Source: Glutinoglossum americanum | Taxonomy: Eukaryota > Ascomycota > Geoglossomycetes > Geoglossales > Geoglossaceae | DNA: 64,000 nt | Direction: 5' to 3' | Assembly: GCA_020080175.1 (NCBI GenBank) | Contig: JAGHQL010000095.1 | Location: forward strand, 32,292 to 96,291 | Shown here: piece by piece, positions 11,909-24,756 of the stretch | How positions within the stretch are numbered: position 1 is the stretch's first letter | How the letters are laid out: each line of letters opens with the position of its first letter | Translations under genes and position numbers: made by a program | Notes under the pieces: generated by a model | What the model was told of the DNA's origin: nothing | Database searches by the model: none | The model's input: the letters and a program-made list of their open reading frames with translations, nothing else

Positions 11909-13115
11909 TAGGCAGGGTTTGATGCTGTACTACTAACTTTTAGGTAGTTTCCACTGGGCATATAAAGAGCAAAGACAAATGTGTTGTACGGAGGTTATGG
12001 TATGACGGGGTTGGAATGAAGTGAGCATTCAATGAGGTTGATTCTCTGCTTAATTAGGAAGAGCAGAAATAGTTTGAGTGTTGACCCGCACAGGCTAAAC
12101 ACGAGCACTCCGTTGAGGGCACCGCAATGGCTTATGATATCGAATAGGAATATTATGCTCCTGAGAGTCTACACCTCGGTCCCACTAATTTCCCATATAA
12201 ATAAGAATATCCTTTTTATTAAAATTGTTCCTAACCTGCTACCACCTAAATCCTTACGGCTAAGTGTCGGAAGGCTTACAAAGGGATATTCTCCTGTAGT
12301 TTCCTAGGAAAAGCTTAATCTTGAGATCGATTCGCCTGACTTGAATTCCAAAGCGTGTACCGTTTTCGTACAAACCCCGGAAAAATCTATGTTTTGCGGT
12401 CACATGAAGGCCCAAAGTTGGCTTGGAGTCGTTCGAAAGAGATCCGCATGGTGTTGATGTGTGGGGTACTTGAGTATAAGAATATATGCCCTATAAGAAT
12501 GTCCCCCGCCGGCCGGACCACATTCATATAGCCAAGTTCGACTATACCACTACCACCTCATGAAGCAAACAGATATGGCCTCATCTCAAATCTCTCGTTC
12601 ATCCTATCTCACAGTCAACCATAAACGTACACTTGCGCAGCAGCGCGAAACGCATTAGGTAATCGAGCCACCCTGAAAAAAAAGAAAAACGGTGGATATC
12701 TTGGATGCCGATTCCAACACCTTAATCGTGGCTGACTGGCCCTTCCCATCCTTTCCCATACTCACGCCAGCAAAAAAAGTTACAGGAAAGGAGTGGTGGG
12801 ACCACCAATATAACGCGATAAGAGATGTTTTGTGGGTGCATATGACTACATGACTACGTATAAACAAGAAAAATAAGCCTGGAATCTAGAGCTACTACTG
12901 TAATTATTGCTCAGGAAACTTTCTTAAACGGGGTTTTGCGGTATATGTGTATGATAATTAAGGTGTTTTTCTTTGCAAAGGCGAAACGAGAGTACGTTAA
13001 ATATCCACGAAAGAAAGGAACGGCAACTGCCAATCGATAGGAAAGCCCGCTCGCCCGCCCCTCTAAGGAGCTATGCATGTAAGGAGACTAAAAATGAAAA
13101 AAAAGTTTATGCAGT
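11909..13115. other. Intergenic, no gene seen
   Basis: About 1.2 kb between the broken gene and the 3' end of the GDT1 gene. Short open frames have no recognisable content. Confidence 0.45.
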
Positions 13116-14921
13116 CTATGAATAGTAGAAAGCTTCGGCGAGATATATCACTCCGAAGCAGATAAATGCGATGGCGCCTCCTAGCGTCACTGCGGTGGAG
13201 GAACATAGAAGTTAGTGAAAGCTAGGTAAGGCAGGTTGGGTGAGGTGGTGGGTGGGAAAACCATGATAACTCACCAACTCTAAGGCTAACTTTCCCCGCG
13301 ATCGCCCTGCCTCCAATTACGGCTACAGTGGTACATGCCGCGTGCCCCATGACGGCACCGACCGTAACCCACCAGTAGTCCTGCCCAGCCGCCATCGCTA
13401 TCGTGGCGATTTGGCTGCGGTCACCCCACTCTCCGAGAAAAGTCATGACGAATGTCTGTACCCATGCCGGGCTGAGGAGTAGAGAGAGGAGGTTGTTCAG
13501 GCCTGATAACGTTGTGTAGACCGAACGTCTATTGCGAGGTGATGATGATCGGGAGGAGGAGGAGGAAGGGCTGTGACGGGGTGAGGGAAGGCGAGTAGCC
13601 GATCTTGATTTGCGCGAGCCGCGGCCTGATTCTAGCATGTAGGGTGAGACAGATGAACGTCGCCTTTTTCCAGCTATGTGCGCCTTTTCTTCGAGTTCCT
13701 GTTCGACTTCCTTCATCTCCTCCCCGACGCCTTCGTCCGGATGCATGGCCAATCCCTCCCGCAGCAGGCGGCCGCCAAAAACCAAGAACAACACCGCTGC
13801 GAGATAGTTTGTGAGCCGCTTCGGGATTAGTGTGGGGACTGCGTGGCCTAGAACGGCGGATAAGACAGTCATAGTGATGAGGGCTGAGAATGCGGCGGAA
13901 AAGACTAGGAGGCGAGGATGTTTCATGGCCATCAGTGCGGCGATGAGGAATGTCTTGTCCCCAATTTCGGAGAAGAGAATCATTGTCAAGGAGAGGGCAA
14001 ATGAGTGGAGAGGTTGAATGAGGCCCGTGGATTCTTCGGTGGATAGTGGAGGCTTGGATGAGGACGAGCTGTGATGGTCATGTAATACAGGGTCTTTCTT
14101 TGAAGACGGAGGTTCTGGATGAGCGATATCATGTGGCTTTTCTGGTAGATCAGAGGGTTTCTAGGGTAGGCGGTTTATTAGGACCGTTCTGGCTGACAAG
14201 GGATGTAGGAGGTGACTCCTGGGGGCTCGTCGGAGTATGCGAGTGATGGGCTTACCTCCAAGCCAAATGCTCCCTTTGGTCTCTCTAGTGCTTCTTTTTC
14301 GATCTCCTTACTATCCTCCTTCCCCCACTTTATCCTATCCTCTTCGCTCGGTGGAATTGGTGGCGCTTCTTTTGGCGACTCTGGTCTCATCTCCATCTTC
14401 TCCCCCGTCTGACCTTCCTGTGCTTTGCGCTCACGATTTTTCTCGCTCACTCCGCCCTCTGTGCCTGTGGTACCCTCCTTGGGCGATTCACGGTATGGAT
14501 CATCCATAACTCCGTCGTTAACCTCAGGTATCTCGGGCGCATGATTTTCAGGGGCCCGTAGAGGTTTTGGTGAAGGCTTCTTGCCTGATAATAGAGGTTT
14601 CTCCCCTTCATTCTGGTCCAGCTTCTTTTTATCCTTGTCCGACAAATCTACCCAAGGTCCATCGTGAGGTTTTCCATCCTTGCCATCGACTGGCGCGTCT
14701 TTGGTGCCAATACCTGGTTTTGAGACTGATGTAGGAACTGCCAAGAGGGTCGATTGTTCGGCAGATCCCGCCGCTGCCGCCTGTGCCGCGGCGTCTCGTG
14801 GAGAAAGAAGAGCGTCTGGCCGTTCATTCGAACCCGGCTTCGCCAATGCAGTAATTGCCAAGGATGATAGAGATGGTATCAGGAGGACAAGTAAAGGGGA
14901 AGGCCGTCGTCGGAGCTTCAT
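13116..14921 (-). CDS. GDT1: GDT1/TMEM165 family cation transporter
   Basis: Exons complement(13116..13189, 13275..14160, 14256..14921) give 541 residues in consistent phase. A signal peptide or first membrane segment (LLVLLIPSLSSLAITALA) is followed by some 270 residues of acidic and Pro-rich linker. The transporter core carries the two family signatures: EIGDKTF in the first repeat and EWGDRSQ in the second, each at the start of a three-helix block. The loop between the blocks is long and Ser/Arg-rich. The last 24 residues (TLGGAIAFICFGVIYLAEAFYYS) close the final helix across an 85-nt intron. Yeast Gdt1 moves Ca2+ and Mn2+ into the Golgi for glycosylation; the same place and role are inferred. 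The luminal linker is much longer than in yeast, where the protein has 280 residues. Confidence 0.93.
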
Positions 14922-15515
14922 GTCGAATGTGAGCTTGGGTGAAATGCAGGGCTAATAGAACGATCACAGCAAAAGACGATAGAATCAGGAAATAACGCTT
15001 GGTGGTGGCGGAGGCGTAGTCTGGACTGTAGGTTTGTTGATTCTATGAGACGAGCGATATAAGTTGATATAAAGGCAATGTGTTCAATAATGGGATGTGT
15101 TCGGGAAAGGAGTTCGCCGCGACTGAGAAACGTTGGCGGCTCAAAACGTTTAACTTTAGAGCATGCACGGGCTACGCGTTGACTGGTGGCCGCTTCTCCT
15201 ATGATAACTTCATTCAAAATAGTGTCAGAATTGCTACAAATTCATAAAATGCTCTTACGGGCATTTTGTTATGTAAATAATACGTGTTGTGAGAACTATG
15301 GTTAGAAATAATTTAACACGTGATCAGGCGCCGCATTACGACTAGCTAAACCCGATCTAAACAAAACAATATACCGTTCCGCGACATAATCTCGACATCA
15401 TTAAATCTTCAATTGAACCGCGGTACTACTCTAGATGCGCGATTGAGGCGCCGTGATTTTACCGATCCGCCACTACTCTTTGTTCCTCTGAAGAAGCGCG
15501 TCTGGAGGTGGAGCA
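14922..15515. other. Divergent intergenic region
   Basis: This region separates the GDT1-like gene (-) from the telomere-protein gene (+) and holds both upstream regions. I see no gene. Confidence 0.5.
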
Positions 15516-18500
15516 ATGGCCGACTCGTCACTCGCGTCTAAAAGTCGTCGCAGAGAACCAAGCCCCCCAAAGCAGCCGGCTGGGAACCGGAAGACAAGTT
15601 CACAAAGTCTACTACAACAGACGAGGAGGAGTGGTAGGACTCTTCGAAGCCAGAGCCGAGAGATCGTCGATGATGATGGCGCTAGAAATGTGGGTAGAGG
15701 CCTTAGCAGAGGGGTACGACAGGCCAGCACAGAGAGTGCGGGGAGCGGACAAGGCTCGGATGCGACAAAAGTACGACAGAAGGGGAAGGGGAAGGGGAAG
15801 GGGAAGGCTATGAGGGCAGGTACAGGTGTAGGAGGTAGGTCTGGCAGATGCCATCCAACGTTATGGCTGATCGGGTCAATCTTCTTTTAATATTGCTACC
15901 GGTTGCGTTAGCTGAGGTTTCGCGGATCCCTTTTCCAACTTGTATTTGTTGCATCCTTCCTCGGATGTCTTGGTGATTCTGTTGCCTCAGCGATTCTTTA
16001 CATCTTTTCATCAGTCATCGAATATCTAAGGCTTTCCCTGGAACCCTCCACTCCGCATCTTGGGGTCCCCGAGAATTGCTAGTAACCTATGGCATACTCC
16101 TTTCTCCTCAGCTATCTGGAGTTCGGGAATCGGCGCGGAAATTTTCATTTCACATCCAAGGGTGCTCAGAAGTTGCTGATATCTTATTATCCAGATCTCT
16201 CTACCGTTGCTGAAGACCCACCTGTGGAGTATCCAGACCTCGAGCGACACACGCCGCATGGAAATGACCGACAAGATGTTGGAGAGGCCGATGTGCAAGT
16301 GCTAGGAGAAGGTGTTGCTGCCGAGACGGATGAGGATGGTCCAAAGGATACTCCTGAGTCGCCGACCGCGTTCTCCACCATCTCAGGAACAACAGCGCGC
16401 ACCTCACATTCCGCTCAAGAACTAGCGGACCTCGATGCAGAGCTGATACTGGAAGTTCTGCCATCTCTTTCAGATACCTCGAGTAGACTACTTGGTGTAT
16501 TGGTCCCAGCTGGCGCAACCAGGGAAGAAATTACGAACATCACGAGGCAATTACTACTGCCTGGTTCAAAAACTAGCAGGCGAGTCAAGTTCCAAGAGAG
16601 CTCCTTCCAAAGCGCAAGGGGGGAGTTTGGCAGCGACCAGTATATCGACCTGTCAATTATAGGCCGAGCACTGCTCGGCGTGAGATTAACAAAGGATATT
16701 GGAACTGGACCTTGGTCGCCAGACCCCCTGTTGCAAAAAGCCAACCTTGCAATCTTTGCGACCCGGATGCTTGTCCACCAGCGGGGGAGTCAAGATCTTT
16801 GGGCTGCTGTCGCTCTCCTTGACAGCAAATTCCCCGCACCGTTTCTTTCGACGCTTGAGTCTAGTACAGGACCTACGATCGGCAGCAGCCAGCTTTTACG
16901 ACAAACCTTTAATTTAGCGTTGAACTTGCGTACCCAACTAATGCTCATGATACTTTCCCAGCACGCGGAAAAACCAAACTACGATCCAGATGCGATCTTA
17001 AGGTATGTTTTCTTCGAGGGGGATAAGGTCAAGGAGTGGACTGTACCTGGCTTGGGCGGTGGGGGTTCGCGTTTGCCGGATGAGTTTGAGAGATTTGTTC
17101 TTGAGCGCATAGAACGTATCCGTCGGTCTTTCACGGAGCCTTCAGAGTCACTCTTTGTGGCGGGGGAGCCTGTGGAAATGCCTGCTGAGCTGAAACGGCT
17201 AGAGGAAACATTTCCGTGGATAGATTTTCTATCGGAGGTGGTCAGTTGGACCAATCTTAGATTGGAAGAAATTGAGCGACAGATTACTGGACAGGGAGGC
17301 ACTGGCGCGATTGTTCTAGCGCTAAGGGAAGAAATGGACAGGAGGCAGAACGAGAGAGGTCGCAATATCGGAAATGACGAAGCGGGAGGGGAAGGGGGGG
17401 CTGATGATGAGGCAGATGGGGAACGACTAATTGACCTTACTTTCGAACCGCCTGGGTGGAAAACGAGGGGGAGTTCCGACCATGAGAGCGTGACTGGCGG
17501 ACTGCGTCTCGTAACGGAGGTGACTCAAAAGGTCCCTGGAATAAGGTATGCTGATTTCTTCGTTTGGTCTACTCCCAGGTGCTTTTTGTGCTGGAAATAC
17601 ACGTGGTTCCGTTGTTGCATAATATCGCAATCCACCCTAACACTGCCCCCACTCTTTTGGGCTTGCTGTTGAAAATTTGAATCCAAAGACCTCACTGGCG
17701 CCCGCATTTGGGGGTGGATTCGTAGTGAACTTGGAGTTTACAGGCAGCCATTCCACAACCAACAGATCTTACTTGACAACTTTCGTCTCCTCCGGGTGGG
17801 CCTTAGGCCTTCACGGCTCATTCGCAGAGTTTTGTCTATTCGTTATAAAGCTGGGGAATTTAGCTGACCTATGATCTCGAACTAGTTATAACAGTCCTGC
17901 TGGGGTCGCGTACTTGAAAAAGCGGGAGGTAACTCTCCGGTCAGTTCAGGAACTGAAGCTACCTGGTCTGGATACTTCGCCGTCACGGACAATCGACAAC
18001 CAAACTGCATCCGTCGCTGGCCCATCACGGCAAACACGAACACGCGATTCTGCAAGCAGGGCTGATGCGATGACAGAAAGTCAAGTTGAAGACGACTGGC
18101 GGCCTCAATATGACGATGAAGAGGACGACGAGAACCACCCTGTGGCGATAACATCATCAGCACCTCCATCATCGGCACCTTTGATGGTGAGCCGTTACAC
18201 TCGCCATCAAGGAGAGAAAAATAAAGAGAACGTGACGCTACGCGGAACGCAAGGAGAGCCGCCGAAACCGAAAAAGGCTTTTATTGATCGGCAGGCGGGC
18301 GCCAAACGCGTCGATTTTAGTGAGGATCTTGAGGATAGCCAACCGACATCGTTCCAAAAGCCGAAAGTTATGGATAAGGGCAAGAAGAGAGCAAGGGATA
18401 TGGAGGAACAAATGGAAGAAGGCAGCGAAAGTGACGACTTCGAAATGGACAATCGACCGATTGATAATCGGCGGAAGAGACCACGAACCGGGCTACAAGG

Positions 18501-19182
18501 GGAGAGAAACGCGCCTCTAATCCCAGCTTCATCCACACTAGAGCGCAGCCAAACCAGCCGAGCTCAACGGCGTAGCCAGAACGGCATCAGCAAGTCATCG
18601 CAGCAGCACCAAGACGAAGAAGGCCCGAGCAGGCATCGGCGAGAAATTCGCGCTATCATTAGAGCATCTGGCCAAGATGAAGACTCCGACGAGGCCGACG
18701 CCGGCTCTGACCTCAGAGCCGCCCTCCGCTATGACTACGTTAATACGATTGCGAAACGCTTCGTGGGCACCAAGAAGGTGTATAGGACCCAGAAACGGCG
18801 CGCGTGGACGGACCAAGAGGTCAATCGGCTCCTTGAACTTGTGGAGGTGCATGGGCCATCATGGGCAAAGATCGAGAAAGTTGGAGATCCTATTTTGGCG
18901 GGGAGGTCACAGGTTAATTTGAAGGATAAAGCGAGAAATATGAAGTTTGATTTTGTAAAGTAAGTTTTGTCCCAATCCTATTTTGTGGCCATTCTTCCCG
19001 AGGAAGAGGGAAGAGGACGAGTAGGAATAAGTTATGTATTGTGCGTGTCTTGCGAGTTTGCTGATTTAACATATACTTCGAATAGGGCGGGCCACGATCT
19101 TCCGGTGGGGTTTGATCAGGTGAGATTGAATCGGAATCAGATTAATCAGCTGCATGACTTGGGTGTTGGATATGAGCAGTAG
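15516..19182 (+). CDS. TRF/Taz1-like telomere-binding protein
   Basis: Exons in order: 15516..15834 (or ..15819), 16195..17555, a short exon within about 17717-17870, about 17892..18959, and 19086..19182. The N-terminus is basic and disordered, with GKGKGKGK encoded by a GGGGAA hexanucleotide run (15780-15806). The second exon carries a helical block (SSRLLGVLVPAG... IDLSIIGRALLG... RQTFNLALNLRTQLMLMI) like the TRF-homology dimerisation domain; helix QPFHNQQILLDNFRLLRVG sits in the short third exon. Near the C-terminus is one Myb domain (RRAWTDQEVNRLLELVEVHGPSWAKI) ending in VNLKDKARNMK, the telobox signature of proteins that bind TTAGGG repeats. The role inferred is double-strand telomere binding and end protection. 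The third exon's borders, and especially its donor, could not be fixed; other junctions keep phase. A 126-nt intron splits the last exon, which ends GYEQ. Confidence 0.85.
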
Positions 19183-19559
19183 CACGGGGGAAGTCAGATG
19201 TCAGGAAGGTTCGAAGGGGGTGGCGTTTGTCTTTCCACCTCTTAGCTAGCTGACGGCGCATGTGGTCTTTTTTTTCACGCTCACGCTCTCTACCAACTGG
19301 TGTGGGGGACGGAGTTATATGTACTATCAGACTACCCATGGACGGCTGGTGGAACCCGGGTGGTGATTCTTTTCCTTGTTGTCCTCAGATGTGCCAATTA
19401 CCCTGTCTTCTTTGGGGGATTAGAATTGACGAATGAGGGTTTTTCTTTGGATTTTCTGGAGGTTGTACAGATATTAATTTTCTATGCCTGTGAAAATGGG
19501 AGACATGATATCCAAGATCAAGTTATACGGTCAATCCATGTTTCACGTAAATGCGCACG

Positions 19560-20576
19560 TCAGGTCCTCCTCAGCCTCTCCTCTAGCCCCTCGACCCTCC
19601 GATCCCCGCCCATCACCACTCTCTCTACTGCCCTTTCCCGCCCTTCCTCTCCAATAACAACACACTTCTCCACCATCCCGCGGATCCCAATACGAGCCCT
19701 TCCGACCCGCCCATTAGTCCACAGGATTCGCACATCTCGTCCTTCCGCATCAGTCATTTCGAGGGCTCTTATGTTGTGTGCGCGCTGCCTTCTCCCGGCG
19801 GCGGGAGTGGGTCTGGTGAAGCCGAGAGAGGCGCGGAGGGAGGAGATGGCGGAAAGGCGGAGGTGGTACGATGTTAGGTGTCGGCGAAGGGCGCGGATTA
19901 AGTGAGGTAGAGATTGCTCGGGGGGTGGTTTATGGGGGGCACTTGGTTGAGGGAGGTGGGTAGAGAGGAGAGAGGTGAGGGGGATGTGTGGTGGGAGGGT
20001 GTGGCGGTGGACGCGGAGGGTTCGGGGGGTGGTGGGGTTACGAGTTAGGAAGATGTAATAGGGGCGGTGAAATTTCCCTGCGTCATAGACGTTAGATATT
20101 TATATCTAAGGGTTTCCAATAGCCTATGTGCCCAGCGACGAAGCCAGGACTCACCACCAACGAAAACCTCAATCCGAACACCAAATACGCGTCCCTTATC
20201 TACGGCATATGGATCCGGGTCTTTGACCTCGAACATGGTCGCGCCAGCCCCCATGCGATAGAGACATTCTTGCGCGTGACGCGCTTGTTTGCGCGAACGG
20301 GAAAAGGCGGTTGTGAGGATAGGGGAAGGGTCAGAAAGAGAGGTCGACTCAAATTGGGTGGAGGAGGAGGCGAGGCGAGTGAGGAGGGTTTGGGGTCGGT
20401 TGGAAGCCACAGTAGTGATTGTAGATTGGTGAAGGAGGGTTGAACGGCGGTGGGTTAGATGGCGGACTATTGGGAGAGGGAAAAAGTCAGTTTGCAGATT
20501 GCTTTCTGGGTTGAAGGGGAGTGGTACTCTGAGAACGGATTGCAGCAATCTCTTTATCGATTTGCGCGTCAGCCAT
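19560..20576 (-). CDS. CENP-O/Mcm21-like kinetochore protein
   Basis: Exons complement(19560..20077, 20155..20466, 20528..20576) give 292 residues. After the start MADAQIDKEIAAIRSQ and a helical N-terminal part comes the core of the CENP-O/Mcm21 family: CLYRMGAGATMFEVKDPDP, GRVFGVRIEVF, then FHRPYYIFLTRNP and LRVHRHTLPPHIPL, the last two across a 77-nt intron. The family is part of the inner-kinetochore COMA/CCAN complex (with CENP-P, -Q and -U). The C-terminal tail is charged and helical. It converges with the telomere-protein gene (377 nt between stops) and its promoter faces the acetyl-CoA transporter gene. The middle exon was joined through a 61-nt intron (GTACCA...AATAG) because it keeps phase and links the first helix to the RHLTHRRSTLL helix. 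Confidence 0.88.
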
Positions 20577-21017
20577 TATGGATATCACAACGTGCAGATA
20601 AATAGACAATAGAAAGCAGATGCGATGGATTTGTTGATAGCGCCTCCGGACATTGTTGTTGTCGCGTGTAAATGATGATGCTCTCACGTGACCCAGTCGC
20701 ACAGACCAACTCCCTGGCGAGTCCAACACGTATTTCCAATCCAACCATTGCAACGGTGGCCTTAAAGTCGAACTTCTGGCCACTGAGCAACGGCCCAGTC
20801 TTTCTCTTGTTCCTTGCAGTCTGACACACTCTTTATCCGGTTTATCGGTTTATTGACCAATAGAGACTTGGGGATGCTACAAACGCCACGTCTTTTGCCT
20901 GTTTCTTTGCGAGATTATAGGATAGATAGGCAGGGGCGGCGATAGTGAAGAAGCTGGGCATACTAACGTAGAGGCCACCGAGTCACCCGAACCAAAAAAC
21001 CACCCGGACTGCATTGC

Positions 21018-21053
21018 ATGGATGCCTACCCCTCTAGCAGCTTTCCCCTATAG
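21018..21053 (+). other. Overlapping upstream ORF (11 codons)
   Basis: An ATG four bases before the transporter's start opens an 11-codon frame (MDAYPSSSFPL) that ends inside the coding region in another frame. Ribosomes starting here would miss the main start, so it may reduce translation. Whether the transcript begins upstream of it is unknown. Confidence 0.5.
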
Positions 21054-23420
21054 CCATCATTTGGGACTGGACGACTCTTCTTCCGACGGACCGATTCTAC
21101 CGATACATGTCGCCCAACATCGACAGCTTCTAGAGCAACAGAGACGAAGGGAACAAGCTACGCAGGGAGTAGAGCTCGAAACGATATTCGATTATAGCGA
21201 GGAACAGCAACACCGACCCCACCAACAACATCTAGAGAAGGATAGTAGTGTGGAAGAGACGCCGAACGCTGAGCATCGAGCATCGGCGGCGACTCACTCG
21301 AAGAAATCTAGAGGAAAAGATCACGATCTTCGAATTTCTACGTCCGGCCGCCAACCACCTGGCCCCTCTCCCCAACGACAACACCTCCTCGATCCAGAAT
21401 ACTTTTCCGACCCGCCAGTCTCCGACTCGGGATATCCTCACGCAAGCTCCTCGTCTATGGGCGCAGAAAACTCGCTCCGCGTCCACCACCCCCCAGATCA
21501 CCGGCCGAGCTCGACGTCCTCCGCCACCACCACGGGTGAGGACAGCCACCAAAACGGTCAGGCTACGGGGGCCGCAGCCGCTATGAACAATAGTCTGGAG
21601 TTTCGGAGGAAGAACCCCTCATTTGACAGTCCACGCGCGCAGGCGGCGAATTTGCTGGGGAGGGAGGATTTCAGTTTGGATAATCCGCCTACGCCTGTCG
21701 CGTCGAACCATAGCTTTTGGGAGTTGCCAGTGAAGGATCGGAAGAATTTCCTGCTGCTGGTGTTGTTATATTTCCTCCAGGGAGTCCCCATGGGGTTAGC
21801 GTCGGGATCTGTTCCCTTCCTGCTCAAAGAGCACATGTCGTATGGACAGATTGGGGTGTTTTCGTTAGCAGCGTATCCTTATTCGCTGAAGTTGTTATGG
21901 AGTCCGGTCGTAGATGCGGTGTGGAGCCCAAGGGTTGGGAGGAGAAAGAGTTGGATCATGCCAATTCAGATGATGTCTGGGTGTGGGATGATCTGGTTAG
22001 GGGGGAAGGTGGAGGGGATGATGAAGGCGGTTGGGAAGGATGGTGGGGCGGGGGTTTGGGGGTTTACTTGGTGGTGGTTTTTTTTGGTTTTTATGTGTGC
22101 GACGCAGGACATCGCAGTTGATGGTGAGGACTGGCCCTCATCTTAAGGATTAGGATTTAGGTGTTGTGCTAACCACAACATCTCAGGATGGGCCCTCACC
22201 CTACTCTCTCCACAAAACTTGTCGTACGCATCAACCGCCCAGACGGTCGGTCTCACAGCCGGCCAGTTCCTCTCTTATACTGTCTTCCTTGCTTTCAGTT
22301 CTCCCGATTTCGCCAACCGCTGGTTCCGGACCCACGAAGAGCCCGTGGGGCTTATGACTCTTGGAGGCTACCTCACATTTTGGGGCTGGGCATACATAGC
22401 CGTGACGCTCGGTCTCCTGGTACTGAAGCGCGAAGAGAAAACCAAGGAACGGGATGGCATCGTCGATGTCTATAAGGTCATGTGGAAGATATTAAAGTTG
22501 AAGAATATACAGACATTTATCGTCGTCGCCTTGATTGCGAAGATCGGCTTCCAGGCCAACGACGCGGTCACAAATCTCAAACTCCTCGACAAGGGGTTCA
22601 GCACTGAGGACCTGGCGCTTACCGTGCTGATTGATTTCCCATTTGAAATATCTCTCGGCTACTACGCAGGGAAATGGTCGTCGGCATTCCCGCCCATGCA
22701 GCTGTGGTGCTGGGCATTTGTGGCGCGCTTGCTCGCCGCGGTCGTCGCACACATCACAGTCGCGATATTCCCGAAGGACGGCGTCGAGACGTGGTATCTG
22801 TTGGTAGTGATCGCGGAGCATGTTTTTTCGACATTTTCGAGCACGGTGATGTTTGTGGCCATATCGGCGTTTCATGCGAGGATCGCGGATCCGGTCATTG
22901 GAGGGACATATATGACGCTTTTGGCTACGTGAGTTTTTCTTTCTCCAACCCGATCCGTATACATGGGATGAACTTCGCTTACTGGCGAGGACAGCGTCGT
23001 CAACCTTGGCGGCACCTTCCCCCGCTTCTTCATCCTCAAACTCGTTGACTCTTTCACTCTCGCGACATGCTTCCCTCCCGCCGAACCCCCGACCTTCGAA
23101 CTCAAAGCTCCCCTCGTCACACAGGCATTCAGTTGTGCGCTCGAAGCCGATAAACATCTCTGTAAGGACGGAGGCGGAACTTGTGTTATCAAGCAGGATG
23201 GGTATTATATTACGAATGTGCTCTGTGTGCTTATTGGGGCGTTGACGTTTTGGGGGTTCATTAAACCGGCAGCTTATAGATTGCAGGGTAGGTTCGATTT
23301 TCTTTTCCGGAGCGTCACCTTCTGTTCGGGGCCCTTTGCTAGATTGGGAATAGTCTTTTTTGATCAAGGCTAACATTAACCTTGACAGCGCTCCCCTTGA
23401 AAGCGTGGAGAGCGGCTTAG
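21022..23420 (+). CDS. Acetyl-CoA transporter, SLC33A1/AT-1 family
   Basis: Exons 21022..22123, 22187..22928, 22995..23287 and 23389..23420 give 722 residues. The first 230 are hydrophilic and Gln/Ser/His-rich; then come about 11-12 membrane spans beginning LLLVLLYFLQGVPMGLA. Family features are CATQDIAVDGWALT (its Gly codon is split by intron 1), RWFRTHEEP, GFQANDAVTNLKLLDKG and TLLATVVNLGGTFPRF, the last rebuilt across intron 2. Human SLC33A1 imports acetyl-CoA into the ER for acetylation of proteins and glycans; in fungi the substrate is inferred. The last exon adds only ten residues. Introns are 63, 66 and 101 nt with standard borders. Compared with animal members (about 550 residues) the extra length is all in the N-terminal tail. 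Confidence 0.93.
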
Positions 23421-24756
23421 CGCTGGAGGCTTAGACCTCTTCCTAAGAGTATCTCTCTTTTTGCTTGCCACACCCATCTTAGACTCCGCATTTACTACCA
23501 GCCGGTGAGTCGCCGGCGAGGAAATTAAAAGAGGTGCTCAGTACAGCATACCACCATTTAGAGGTCCGCAGGTTTTCCGATTTGCGGCGTGCAAAGACAT
23601 TTCATAGGTTTGTAGATATAGGTTTGCGTTGGGGTTATCGGGTTATTTTATGTATATGTAATTGGTAAAGGGGTTTCTTCTTTCCCGCTCCGTTCAGTCG
23701 ATGCTTAGTAGACAGGCATTTGTCAATAAAAGGGCGCGGGCAGAAAATAACTTACAGGCGTACGATGGGTCTCGTCGTTTTATGCTGAACTAAGTCAGGT
23801 CTCAGTTAGGCAGACACCTGCCGAGAGCCCAGGGATATGTCCGACTAGCTTAGCATAACCGCTGCTTTATTGAATCTAGACCCCGTATATGGCCGAATGG
23901 TGGAAATGAGACTGTACCCTATATAGTGCTAGCATAACCAGCCGCCGCGACATTCCTTGAGTTTGTTATTGGAGGGTTCATGATCGCTAAGCGGGTTTGT
24001 GATCCACATAGCGACCCGGTTCGGTCCTTGGAGGTGGCAATACTTTGCGCTTTGGAGATTCGACCATCCGTGGAGAATTCTGAACAAGGGAGGGCGCAGG
24101 GTTGGAGGCGGAGAGCCTCAGCGGGAGCCTGGCACACAATTATCACTCTGAAGTACAATGTTGTACAAAGCGCATGCACTCTACCTACGCCTGGCTCGAC
24201 GTATCACCGCCAAGGGAGGGGGCGCTGCTGAGTCGTAGCATTCTGAGGGAAAGGCGAGGTGCATAAAGCTGCCTCTTCTGACCAAATAAAACAAGCGGGA
24301 GCGGGAGTCAGCTCTCCAAGACCTGCGGCCCGTTCCATCCAACCACCATGCTACGGGGTGCAACTGATTTAGGATGTGCTGCAGGGCGCTATACCAGAGC
24401 CGACAATCTCACCCTTGTGCCTTGCATACGGTATAATCCGATATTCGATGCTGCATCTAGAGCATAGTACTCACAGACCGCTTCATGCAGGGCCTTCTCA
24501 CAAAGGAGAGTAAACTACCAAGGCTGAGTGCCCGAACCGGTTTGACTGATCAGCCTTGTCGGTAAGCCATTCGCCGAAATGCCAAGCTTCTCTGACCCTA
24601 GGCACTCTAGAATAGGCTGCGCTGCAGGCTATGTATCACTGATCTTGGACGAGGCTCTGCGAACACTCCGATATAAAAGAACCAGACCCCTATCATGGAT
24701 CGAGCGTCCTGCGGTGGTGTGGTGATAGAGTCCCACCTCGGTCAATTTCATCGACA
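23421..24756. other. Intergenic, no gene seen
   Basis: About 1.3 kb between the transporter and the next gene. It holds the former's 3' UTR and the latter's promoter. Short open frames are not recognisable. Confidence 0.45.
24672..24679 (+). promoter_or_regulatory. TATA box (TATAAAAG)
   Basis: A full-consensus TATA element stands 78 nt before the ATG at 24757, a normal spacing for a fungal core promoter with a short leader. Confidence 0.5.

Noticed and set aside
22492-23376. 294-codon minus-strand open frame
   Set aside because: It is antisense to three exons of the acetyl-CoA transporter and shows no family feature.
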